Source: Acidobacteriota bacterium
Lineage (GTDB): Bacteria > Acidobacteriota > Terriglobia > Terriglobales > Acidobacteriaceae
Length of the DNA: 7,257 bases
Direction: 5' to 3'
Assembly (NCBI GenBank): GCA_019247235.1
Contig: JAFAPG010000375.1
Span: 1-7,257, forward strand
The notes beneath the pieces are model-generated. The model had not been told where the DNA came from. It saw nothing but the letters and a program-made list of their open reading frames with translations, and made no database searches. A program made the translations under genes and the position numbers. Below are positions 1-4,808 of the stretch, piece by piece. Position 1 is the first letter of the stretch, and each line of letters begins with the position of its first letter.

Positions 1-555
1 GCCCTCGTCCCGATAGATCCGGCGCACAAATAGTCTCAGGTGTTCTGGCAATCGCGGATCGTAGCTCGCGAAGTCGCACCACTCCCGCCCCGTGCAAGCT
101 AGAACCGCAAACACCTGGGAGCCGTACTCCAGCGGAATGGGGCAACCTTGCAGAAACTCGATGTGTGTCGCCGTATTCGGGCACTTGATCTCGACCAGGC
201 CGTCATCGCCGACCAGGCCATCCGGCGAGGCTCCAAAGCGCTCTATCTCCGGGTGAAGGACAAAGCCCGCGGTATTGACCGTGACATCTTCCGCGAGCTC
301 GTAGGCGGCGCGGGCGAAAGGTTCGGTCTCGATTCCCCAGAGCATCTCGCGCGATTGGTACTGCTCCGAGGGGATGCCGGTCAGTGTTTCAACCACCAGC
401 TCGGCGCGGTAGTTGTAGCGGCCGGCCGCTTCGGTCTTGTCCTTGCGCTTGGCGAGTAGATCCTGAATGCGCGAGGCGGTTACTTTCCCACATCTGAGTT
501 GCGCCCATTCCTCTGAGCGCTGCTCGCAGTCGAAGATGAGAGGGGATGCGGTCAT
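1..555 (-). CDS. YqaJ-family phage recombination exonuclease (C-terminus cut by window edge)
   Basis: This is a lambda-exonuclease/YqaJ-type alkaline nuclease. The family degrades the 5' strand of double-stranded DNA ends and leaves 3' single strands for an annealing partner. The first 185 residues are visible; family members are usually somewhat longer than 200. Seen directly: an N-terminal QRSEEW...LRCGKVTAS block (residues 12-28), then GIETEP with the conserved Glu78. The metal-binding centre is GASPDGL (Asp112) followed by VEIKCP (Glu122, Lys124), and a Gln148 region matches the third family motif. All core catalytic residues are present. Its ATG overlaps the TGA of the ERF gene in an ATGA arrangement, which suggests translational coupling. 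The reading frame stays open to base 1. The family call is firm; the exact end is not visible. Confidence 0.93.
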   Translation of the reverse strand, partial: MTASPLIFDCEQRSEEWAQLRCGKVTASRIQDLLAKRKDKTEAAGRYNYRAELVVETLTGIPSEQYQSREMLWGIETEPFARAAYELAEDVTVNTAGFVLHPEIERFGASPDGLVGDDGLVEIKCPNTATHIEFLQGCPIPLEYGSQVFAVLACTGREWCDFASYDPRLPEHLRLFVRRIYRDEG

Positions 556-1313
556 TTCGCACCCCCGGAGAGAAATTTTTTTCGCTGATCTTTGGCTGCA
601 ATGTACCTGGTCATGGCCGCGCGGTCCTTCGCCTTGTCGGCTTCGAGGTAGGCGAAGGCGAATACTTTCTTGAGCTGGACGAGATCGGCGGCGCGCACGA
701 TTTCCCCAACCAGCTCCTCGACTCGCTTCGCCGAGATGCCACTCGCCTGAGTGGCGACTCGTCCATCTGTATCCTGGTCTGCCGCGGCCAGGCCCACGGC
801 GGCAAGCAAGGTGTAGCGCTGCAAGTAGGAGACCGTCGAGGCGATCGCCTGGACGGGATTCTTCGAGCCGCTCGGATCGGGCGGTCCCTGGAGCGGAGTT
901 TCTTCGGAATAGCCGAGCTCGTGGGTGAGCACGCAGATGACGCGGATAATCTCGCCCTGTTGCTCAATCTTCCAGCGGTGAGAGATGCCAACTTTTGAAA
1001 GTCCGGCGATCACCGCATCACAGACTTCGTTCAGCGGAGCGTAGTTGTAATCCTTCTGCCCGCCGGCTTTGGTTTCGAAGCTAACCCGTTTACTCTTCAG
1101 GATCTTGGTGGGCTCCGCCTTGAAGATGTTCATGGCGGCCACGAACGCCTTGCGGGCTTCGTTGCGCTCCCAGCGCTCCTGGAGATCCATCAGTTTGGTG
1201 ATCTGGTCGAGGTTGGCGTTCTGCTCGACCGCCAAGCGCAGCAGCTCGACCGGAGTAGCCGGCACGAATGCCGATTCTTGTTGCAGGATGATGGCTTCGC
1301 CGTTAGCTGGCAT
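552..1313 (-). CDS. ERF-family single-strand annealing protein
   Basis: This 253-aa protein matches the ERF superfamily (named after P22 Erf), whose members bind single-stranded DNA and anneal complementary strands in phage recombination. Seen directly: an N-terminal helical region (25-65), the DYNYAPLNEV segment (88-97) typical of the family, and the signature QAIASTVSYLQRY (155-167) followed by a small-residue helix and an acidic ADQDTDG (178-184). The C-terminal third (190-253) is charged and probably variable. The ATG has a strong Shine-Dalgarno run GGGAGG about six bases upstream. The gene overlaps the 74-aa gene upstream by 11 bases. Its stop overlaps the start of the YqaJ exonuclease. 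The pairing implies a Red/RecET-like two-component recombinase, which is an inference from family knowledge. Confidence 0.93.
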   Translation of the reverse strand: MPANGEAIILQQESAFVPATPVELLRLAVEQNANLDQITKLMDLQERWERNEARKAFVAAMNIFKAEPTKILKSKRVSFETKAGGQKDYNYAPLNEVCDAVIAGLSKVGISHRWKIEQQGEIIRVICVLTHELGYSEETPLQGPPDPSGSKNPVQAIASTVSYLQRYTLLAAVGLAAADQDTDGRVATQASGISAKRVEELVGEIVRAADLVQLKKVFAFAYLEADKAKDRAAMTRYIAAKDQRKKFLSGGAK

Positions 1314-1527
1314 GGTGTCCCTCCCACTGCGCGAGTCTCGTGGCCCAGTCGCCGGCGTAGGTGTCGCGCAGGTAGCGGAGCCGCGGTTCTAGTTCCTGCA
1401 AGCGCTCATGGGCGATGCAGCGCTCAAAGTTCGCGGGATCGCAGCCGCAGTGCTTCTCGGCTTCGACTTCGAGCTCGGCAATTTCGGCTCGCAGGCGGAT
1501 GTACTCGTAGAGGGAATTGTTAGCCAC
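1303..1527 (-). CDS. Small Cys/His-containing helical protein, unknown function
   Basis: I do not recognise this 74-aa protein. It starts at GTG, with a GGTGAG element four to five bases upstream inside the preceding gene. It is strongly helical and charged: a Glu/Leu-rich segment (12-25, EIAELEVEAEK) could form a short coiled coil. A cluster of His26, Cys27, Cys29, Cys37 and His40 might bind a metal, and a second helix runs through 41-55. It ends in WEGHHAS. It overlaps the 57-aa gene upstream by 8 bases and ERF downstream by 11, so it is very probably translated as part of the leftward operon. Its position directly before ERF suggests a recombination or replication accessory role, but nothing in the sequence proves that. 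Confidence 0.75.
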   Translation of the reverse strand: MANNSLYEYIRLRAEIAELEVEAEKHCGCDPANFERCIAHERLQELEPRLRYLRDTYAGDWATRLAQWEGHHAS

Positions 1528-1693
1528 GGCTCACCGCCTTGTCTTGCGCTACGCGGTTCGCATCGCGCGCGGTGGTGAGTTCGTCCATGATGCGATTGAC
1601 CCGGACGATCTCCCGGTCCAGGCAGCCAAAGAGCAGTTGGCGGAAACCTAAGTCGAAAAGCGGGGGAAAGTTCTGTAGATTGTTGTGAGCCAT
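1520..1693 (-). CDS. Hypothetical 57-aa early phage protein
   Basis: This protein is unrecognised. The inner ATG at 1691-1693 was chosen because a GGAGGT Shine-Dalgarno sequence sits seven bases upstream. The ATG at 1706-1708 would add five residues, but its purine-rich GAGGA directly abuts the start codon, so it lacks proper spacing. The product begins MAHNNLQNFPPLFDLGFRQLLFGCLDRE and continues as a charged helix (28-56) ending in KAVSRG. No metal-binding or membrane motif is visible. The stop overlaps the GTG start of the next gene, and 74 bases separate it from the zinc-ribbon gene upstream. The start choice is the main uncertainty. Confidence 0.7.
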   Translation of the reverse strand: MAHNNLQNFPPLFDLGFRQLLFGCLDREIVRVNRIMDELTTARDANRVAQDKAVSRG

Positions 1694-1746
1694 GATGAGG
1701 ACCTCCATTCCTCGTTGTGGTTAGGGCGGCGTTCGTGCTCGTAACA

Positions 1747-1760
1747 CGGGCGCCTGCCCG
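1747..1760 (-). promoter_or_regulatory. Short GC hairpin between two early genes
   Basis: Five-base complementary arms, CGGGC and GCCCG, are separated by a four-base loop. They lie just downstream of the zinc-ribbon gene stop in the leftward operon. No T-run follows on the minus strand, so this is not a classical intrinsic terminator. It could be a weak attenuator or a processing hairpin, or simply chance in GC-rich DNA. Confidence 0.25.
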
Positions 1761-1767
1761 GTTAGAG

Positions 1768-1977
1768 TTAAAGAACGTCCCAATCGACGCCGCCGCATTT
1801 CGGGCAGCGGTCGTTGAAATTGCCATTCGGGGAAACTTTGCGCTTCTTGCCGCACTCGTTACAACGCAGTGTGACCTTCTCGTTCATCTTGTGGCCCTTA
1901 ATTTTGCGCGGCAATGGAGCGCGCTCGAAAGTCTCATTAGTCAGCTCAACCGGGATGACCTTCGGTTCCTGGTTCAT
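1768..1977 (-). CDS. Zinc-ribbon protein, first gene of the leftward early operon
   Basis: This 69-aa protein has a two-knuckle zinc ribbon in its C-terminal half: CNEC (Cys39, Cys42) and CPKC (Cys58, Cys61), separated by a 15-residue basic linker, ending GGVDWDVL. The N-terminal 30 residues are polar and probably flexible. The fold usually binds one zinc and mediates DNA, RNA or protein contact; the target here is unknown. The inner ATG was chosen because GGAGG lies four bases upstream. An in-frame ATG at 1993-1995 would add six residues. Its only Shine-Dalgarno-like AGGA lies inside the predicted -10 box and would not be transcribed, so that start would have to be leaderless. The gene is promoter-proximal, which fits an early regulatory role (inference). 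Confidence 0.75.
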   Translation of the reverse strand: MNQEPKVIPVELTNETFERAPLPRKIKGHKMNEKVTLRCNECGKKRKVSPNGNFNDRCPKCGGVDWDVL

Positions 1978-2001
1978 ATTGCCTCCGCCCAACATGCAAT
2001 C

Positions 2002-2030
2002 ATCCTAGCAAGGTAGCATGCCTCTGTCAA
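2002..2030 (-). promoter_or_regulatory. Predicted sigma70-type leftward promoter
   Basis: On the minus strand a perfect TTGACA (-35, bases 2030-2025) is followed by a 17-base spacer and TAGGAT (-10, bases 2007-2002, four of six consensus bases). The expected transcription start is near 1995. It would drive the zinc-ribbon, 57-aa, 74-aa, ERF and YqaJ genes. Confidence 0.65.
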
Positions 2031-2041
2031 GATATTTCTTG
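2028..2041. promoter_or_regulatory. Inverted repeat across the back-to-back -35 boxes, possible operator
   Basis: CAAGA and TCTTG form five-base arms around a TATT centre. The arms overlap the leftward -35 box and the first bases of the proposed rightward -35 box. A TCTTGC half-site recurs at 2046-2051, nine bases after the one at 2037-2042. A repressor bound here could control both directions. No repressor gene is recognisable in the window, so this is inference. Confidence 0.35.
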
Positions 2042-2068
2042 CGAATCTTGCCTGCACGGTAGTACTAT
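2039..2068 (+). promoter_or_regulatory. Predicted rightward promoter
   Basis: TTGCGA (2039-2044) and TACTAT (2063-2068) are separated by 18 bases, and each matches consensus at four of six positions. The expected start falls at about 2075, the A of the downstream ATG. This promoter is weaker than the leftward one and could be read by chance. Confidence 0.4.
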
Positions 2069-2074
2069 GCACTC

Positions 2075-2269
2075 ATGGATGTTCGCGAGATGGCTCGCAT
2101 GGGAGGAATTGCCCGCAATAAGGCATTGACGGTCGAGGAGCGCCGTAGGATAGCTGTGAAGGCCTCTAGAGCGGCTGTACGGGCTCGGGCGAAGAAATCG
2201 AAGGCTGAACGCCAGGAACTGGCCAGGAAGGCCGCCCAGGCACGCTGGGGCGGAAAGAAGGAGTCCTGA
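2075..2269 (+). CDS. Small basic protein with duplicated EERxxIAxKA helix
   Basis: This 64-aa, very basic, Ala/Arg/Lys-rich protein belongs to a type often seen as small hypothetical proteins in phages and soil bacteria, with a Gly-Gly stretch, LT-x-EER and KAAxARW elements. Seen directly: MGGIAR (9-14), then two copies of a helix, ERRRIAVKASRA (22-33) and ERQELARKAAQA (45-56), 23 residues apart, ending ARWGGKKES. The charge suggests nucleic-acid binding, but this is not shown. No Shine-Dalgarno sequence precedes the ATG, and the predicted promoter places the transcript start at the ATG itself, so translation may be leaderless. Alternative in-frame ATGs exist at 2090 and 2099. The next gene follows after two bases. 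Confidence 0.7.
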   Translation: MDVREMARMGGIARNKALTVEERRRIAVKASRAAVRARAKKSKAERQELARKAAQARWGGKKES

Positions 2270-2271
2270 CC

Positions 2272-2496
2272 ATGGGGCCGGCTCCAAGCATAGAGTGGAT
2301 GATTAGGCAGCGGCGGAAAGAGGCAATCCTGAAGGAATTAGCGCTGCGGGATCACGCGGACCTGAAAACCATGACAGTAGATGAACTCCGGCAGGAGCTT
2401 GAGCACTGCCGGCAGGAGCAGGAAGCTCTGACACGGCAAGAGCGCAACAACGCATGTACGGAGTTCCTGCGCCGCCATGTCGACAAACATCCTTAA
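2272..2496 (+). CDS. Short coiled-coil protein, unknown function
   Basis: This 74-aa protein has an AAGGAG Shine-Dalgarno sequence eight bases before the ATG, located inside the end of the previous gene. The two genes are two bases apart and probably co-transcribed. The sequence is charged and helical: a basic helix (10-27), then TVDELRQELEHCRQEQEAL (35-53), a likely coiled coil, then a tail ending FLRRHVDKHP. I do not recognise a family. The strong ribosome site and tight spacing support a real gene. It could be a small DNA-associated or scaffolding-type protein, but nothing specific points to either. Confidence 0.7.
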   Translation: MGPAPSIEWMIRQRRKEAILKELALRDHADLKTMTVDELRQELEHCRQEQEALTRQERNNACTEFLRRHVDKHP

Positions 2497-2645
2497 ACCC
2501 CAAAGCCCTACCACTCGCCCTAATCCTTGGTAATCTTCCCCCCGCTTACCCTTCTCCGGTAGTCTGACCCCGTTTCCCCCCTGCGCAGCATCCCGCGCCA
2601 AAGTGGGTGTTTATCTCGATGGGCGAAGTGTTCCCTAAACTCTGA
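2497..2645 (+). other. Gene-free C-rich stretch (G-tract clusters on minus strand)
   Basis: No plausible gene covers these 149 bases. The plus strand carries seven C-runs of three to six bases between 2498 and 2581 (2498-2501, 2506-2508, 2518-2520, 2538-2543, 2549-2551, 2568-2571, 2576-2581), so the minus strand is rich in G-tracts. No intrinsic terminator and no convincing promoter are visible. A small palindrome, CTGCGCAG, lies at 2581-2588. Confidence 0.5.
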
Positions 2646-3011
2646 ATGGCCAAGCGAGTCGGCGTACTTGAGGCGGACCAGCCTCTCACATCTGTTCCCC
2701 GGACGTTCGTCAAGAAATCTGTGGCGCGGCTGCTGGTCAGGCGTTTAGAGGCCCGTCCCATAGCTTCCCATTTGATCCAGATGCTGAGGATTGAGGCCCG
2801 GCAGGCTATGCGCGAGATTCGCGCCTGGTGGGATGGAATACTCGGTACCGGGAACGCGCTCCCCTTTTCCGCCCCCACGGATCCCTCGAAGCACTACCAC
2901 TATGAAATTCCGATGGCTGGCGATCGCGGCCTGTGGCGCCACCAGCGTAAAGTGTGCGGCTGTCAGGAATGCCGCCTGATACGGCGAGAAATCGCAGAAG
3001 TATTGGCCTGA
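2646..3011 (+). CDS. Hypothetical 121-aa protein with C-terminal CxCxxC cluster
   Basis: This protein is unrecognised. The N-terminal half is basic and helical (KKSVARLLVRRLEARPIASHL, about 23-43, then a helix to about 62 ending REIRAWW). The C-terminal third contains HYHYEIP (83-89) and WRHQRKVCGCQECRLIRREI (97-116), with Cys104, Cys106, Cys109 and His99 as possible metal ligands. No strong Shine-Dalgarno sequence precedes the ATG, so start and expression are less certain than for its neighbours. It sits 31 bases before the integrase. It could be an excisionase-like or regulatory partner by position alone. The Cys/His cluster supports a real protein rather than a random frame. Confidence 0.6.
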   Translation: MAKRVGVLEADQPLTSVPRTFVKKSVARLLVRRLEARPIASHLIQMLRIEARQAMREIRAWWDGILGTGNALPFSAPTDPSKHYHYEIPMAGDRGLWRHQRKVCGCQECRLIRREIAEVLA

Positions 3012-3041
3012 TCGCGACTTTACATTTCCTCGTACCGTTAA

Positions 3042-3056
3042 ATTGTTTGATTGTTT
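3042..3056 (+). repeat. Left copy of imperfect direct repeat flanking the integrase
   Basis: This 15-base AT-rich element matches bases 3594-3608 at 13 of 15 positions, with a TTTGATTG core. It overlaps the TTG start codon region of the integrase. It could be an arm-type recombinase site, a remnant of gene insertion, or chance similarity in T-rich DNA. Confidence 0.35.
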
Positions 3057-3594
3057 CGTGGGTATTCAAAGCCTCAGCCGAGAGGAACTTCTAGCCATCC
3101 TTGCAGCGGCGCGCGCCAAGCGCGAACGCGACTTTGTGATGATTCTTCTCTCCTTCGCTCACGGGCTGAGAGTGACGGAACTCCTAGAATTGAGGCGAGA
3201 AAACTTTCACGGCGGGTTCCTCACCGTGGCTCGATTGAAGGGCTCGCTAAGGACCACGCAACCGCTGCTCGAGCACGCAAACCCACTTCTGAATGAACGC
3301 CAAGCGGTTTCTGATTATCTCGCTCGGCCTGTTGATTCCGGCCGTCTATTCAAAATCACGCGTCAGAGGTTCTGGCAGCTCATGCAAGAGTACGGGGAAC
3401 GTGCTGAGGTTCCCGTGCACAAGCGTTTTCCCCACGTGCTCAAGCATTCGATAGCCATGCAAATCATTCATACAGCAGGAATTGAGAACACCAGGCAGTA
3501 TCTCGGACACAAATCAATTTCCTCGACCGGCGCTTATTTAAAAGTGTCCGACGACGATGCCTCAAAAAACGCCCACGACGCCCTCCAGCTTTGA
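3043..3594 (+). CDS. Tyrosine recombinase / phage integrase, catalytic domain only
   Basis: This 183-aa tyrosine recombinase lacks the usual N-terminal core-binding domain, so it is about the size of FimB/FimE rather than lambda Int. Catalytic positions seen: Arg43 in HGLRVTELL, Lys66 in ARLKGS, HVLKH at 131-135 (His131 and Lys134, where Arg is usual), His156 in LGHKSIS, and the nucleophile Tyr165 in TGAYLKV. Family enzymes cut and rejoin DNA through a 3'-phosphotyrosine to integrate, excise or invert DNA. The start is either TTG 3043 or GTG 3058; the frame is open upstream to 2980 but has no earlier start codon. No clear Shine-Dalgarno sequence is seen. It lies between the early and packaging genes, and a direct repeat flanks it. 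The family call is firm. Confidence 0.9.
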   Translation: MFDCFVGIQSLSREELLAILAAARAKRERDFVMILLSFAHGLRVTELLELRRENFHGGFLTVARLKGSLRTTQPLLEHANPLLNERQAVSDYLARPVDSGRLFKITRQRFWQLMQEYGERAEVPVHKRFPHVLKHSIAMQIIHTAGIENTRQYLGHKSISSTGAYLKVSDDDASKNAHDALQL

Positions 3595-3608
3595 TTATTT
3601 GATTGCTT
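3594..3608 (+). repeat. Right copy of imperfect direct repeat flanking the integrase
   Basis: This pairs with 3042-3056 (13 of 15 bases identical) and begins at the last base of the integrase stop codon. An inverted copy of its TTTGAT core (ATCAAA) occurs at 3626-3631. The cluster of TTTGAT motifs could mark recombinase-binding sites or attP (inference). Confidence 0.35.
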
Positions 3609-3610
3609 GA

Positions 3611-3781
3611 ATGGAAACGCCTGTTATCAAACCGTGGTTCTTGCTCGGCCGCTCGCCGTCCGCCTATGCAGTGAACGCCGCGGGCTACTGGCTAAGATTC
3701 AGGTGTCCGCGTCTGATTGCAGCCGAGACGCTCGACTCCGACGAGCCCAAGGCAGACATCTTCTTGGAGCTACCGATATAG
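3611..3781 (+). CDS. Hypothetical 56-aa protein just upstream of the terminase genes
   Basis: This short ATG-to-TAG frame encodes METPVIKPWFLLG... with AGYWLRFRCPRL (24-35) in the middle and an acidic tail ending FLELPI. Its TAG stop directly abuts the ATG of the terminase small-subunit-like gene, the tight spacing expected of real phage genes. The amino-acid composition is protein-like, with mixed hydrophobic and charged residues, unlike the Arg/Ser/Pro-rich overlapping frames. No clear Shine-Dalgarno sequence precedes it. No family is recognised and no function can be assigned. The competing overlapping frame 3607-4053 looks like an out-of-frame artefact. Confidence 0.6.
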   Translation: METPVIKPWFLLGRSPSAYAVNAAGYWLRFRCPRLIAAETLDSDEPKADIFLELPI

Positions 3782-4132
3782 ATGCCGCGGGGAGGGAAGC
3801 GCTCAGGAGCGGGCCGCAAGGCGAAAGCTCAGCCGATCGACCTTGGGCACGGCAACTCCCAAGACACCAAGGACGCGGCCGCAGAGATCCTCGAAGCGCT
3901 GAACCGGCCGGCACCCAAGGCCGGGGAACCAGCCGAACCCTACGAGATCCAGAAATTTCGCCTGATCGACGACGATCCCGACAAGAGCCTCGACCTAAGA
4001 CGCTGGCTCTACGACAAGCGCGACGGCAAGGCGCCGCAAAAAGTAAAGCTTGACGGCAACGTTAACCTCATCGCTCGACGCGAGCGTATTCGAGAAATGC
4101 TCGCCCGGCTGGCTGGAACGGCTGGGAGCTGA
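3782..4132 (+). CDS. Terminase small subunit-like DNA-packaging protein
   Basis: This 116-aa protein opens with GGKRSGAGRK (4-13), a basic Gly-rich start very common in phage terminase small subunits and related packaging proteins. It also has RRWLYDKRDGKAPQ (73-86), resembling the helix plus DGKPAQ-type motif seen near the end of such proteins, followed by KVKLDG (87-92). Small subunits recognise the packaging site on phage DNA and regulate the large subunit. It directly precedes and overlaps the large-terminase gene by 83 bases. A GGAG sits twelve bases before the ATG, rather far. The homology is by short motifs and position, so the call is probable rather than certain. Confidence 0.72.
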   Translation: MPRGGKRSGAGRKAKAQPIDLGHGNSQDTKDAAAEILEALNRPAPKAGEPAEPYEIQKFRLIDDDPDKSLDLRRWLYDKRDGKAPQKVKLDGNVNLIARRERIREMLARLAGTAGS

Positions 4133-4808
4133 AGACCTTGAAGCTCTTGAAGCGGAACTCCAAGCCACGCTCGACGCGCAAATCGGAAGCCGTGCCGCAA
4201 CAGAAGCAAGGCAGCAAGAAGAGCTTGACGCGCTCTGCGCCCGTGACTCTCTCTTCTGGTTGCAAAATCTTACCGCTACCGAAAACCCCAAGCACAAGGA
4301 GCAAGGGCTCGCCTATAAATCCCCGTTCCCCAGGAAGACTTATTTCGTTCCCTTGTTCGAAGAGTTCGCGCGCGCGAAACGCCTGTTCATCCCAAAAACA
4401 AGGGAGATGCTAACTTCATGGTGCGTGATGGGCGACTCGGCGCACCGCGCGCAGTGGGAGCGCTGGTTCACCGTGGTACAGACGGAAGCCGAGACGAAAG
4501 CCGCCGAGCTTATCTCTTACGTGGCGATTTTGTACGAGAATCAGCCGGAGTGGCTGAAGAAGTTGCACCCGCTCAAGCGCGAACGCTCGCAAACCAATAT
4601 TGAGTGGGAAAACGGCGGGCGGGTGCTAGCAATTCCCAAAGGCGCGTCGAAGATTCGACTGTATCACCCGACCAGGTACGTCATGGACGAAGCCGCATTC
4701 CTTCCCGAGGCTGAGGCCTGCTTCAACGCGGCGCAGCCGGTGTGTCAGCAGATTATCGGAATCAGCTCCGCTGGTCCTGGGTGGTTCGGAGATCAATGCA
4801 GTCGTTGA
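4050..4808 (+). CDS. Terminase large subunit, ATPase domain only (truncated)
   Basis: This is the ATPase half of a phage large terminase, the motor that drives DNA into the prohead. Seen directly: an N-terminal helical region (20-70), a Walker A-like KTREMLTSW (116-124, compare KSRQxxxSW in related terminases), Walker B VMDEAAF (211-217) with Asp213 and Glu214, and the coupling motif SSAGP (239-243). Translation stops at residue 252, straight after GWFGDQCSR. Full-length relatives are about 450-600 aa and carry a C-terminal RNase H-like nuclease, which is absent here in any frame. The TTG start at 4050 is the only reasonable start in frame, and its ribosome site is weak. The stop overlaps the methyltransferase start. 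A broken gene, a split gene or an assembly junction are all possible. Confidence 0.82.
   Translation: MTATLTSSLDASVFEKCSPGWLERLGAEDLEALEAELQATLDAQIGSRAATEARQQEELDALCARDSLFWLQNLTATENPKHKEQGLAYKSPFPRKTYFVPLFEEFARAKRLFIPKTREMLTSWCVMGDSAHRAQWERWFTVVQTEAETKAAELISYVAILYENQPEWLKKLHPLKRERSQTNIEWENGGRVLAIPKGASKIRLYHPTRYVMDEAAFLPEAEACFNAAQPVCQQIIGISSAGPGWFGDQCSR

Noticed and set aside
546..998. Plus-strand 150-codon frame opposite the ERF gene
   Set aside because: It is antisense to a firmly identified ERF protein and shows no domain or ribosome site of its own.
1389..1826. Minus-strand 145-codon frame across three small early genes
   Set aside because: Thr/Ala/Arg-rich composition, no motif, and it crosses the better-supported chain of overlapping small genes with Shine-Dalgarno sites.
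3012..3042. Possible integrase promoter (TTTACA followed by TTAAAT)
   Set aside because: The spacer is only 13 bases, too short for a sigma70-type promoter, and no other -10/-35 pair fits.
2806..3069. Minus-strand frame opposite the 121-aa Cys-cluster gene
   Set aside because: It has no family features. The plus-strand frame carries the CxCxxC cluster and follows the direction of the neighbouring genes.
3607..4053. A 148-codon plus-strand frame overlapping the 56-aa gene and the terminase small-subunit-like gene
   Set aside because: It is Arg/Ser/Pro-rich with no recognisable motif, and it overlaps frames with better composition and a recognisable GGKRSGAGRK start.
4742..4795. Extension of the methyltransferase upstream to GTG 4742
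   Set aside because: The extra 18 residues lie over the terminase coupling-motif codons and do not look like a PCMT start. ATG 4796 has a nearby GGAG.
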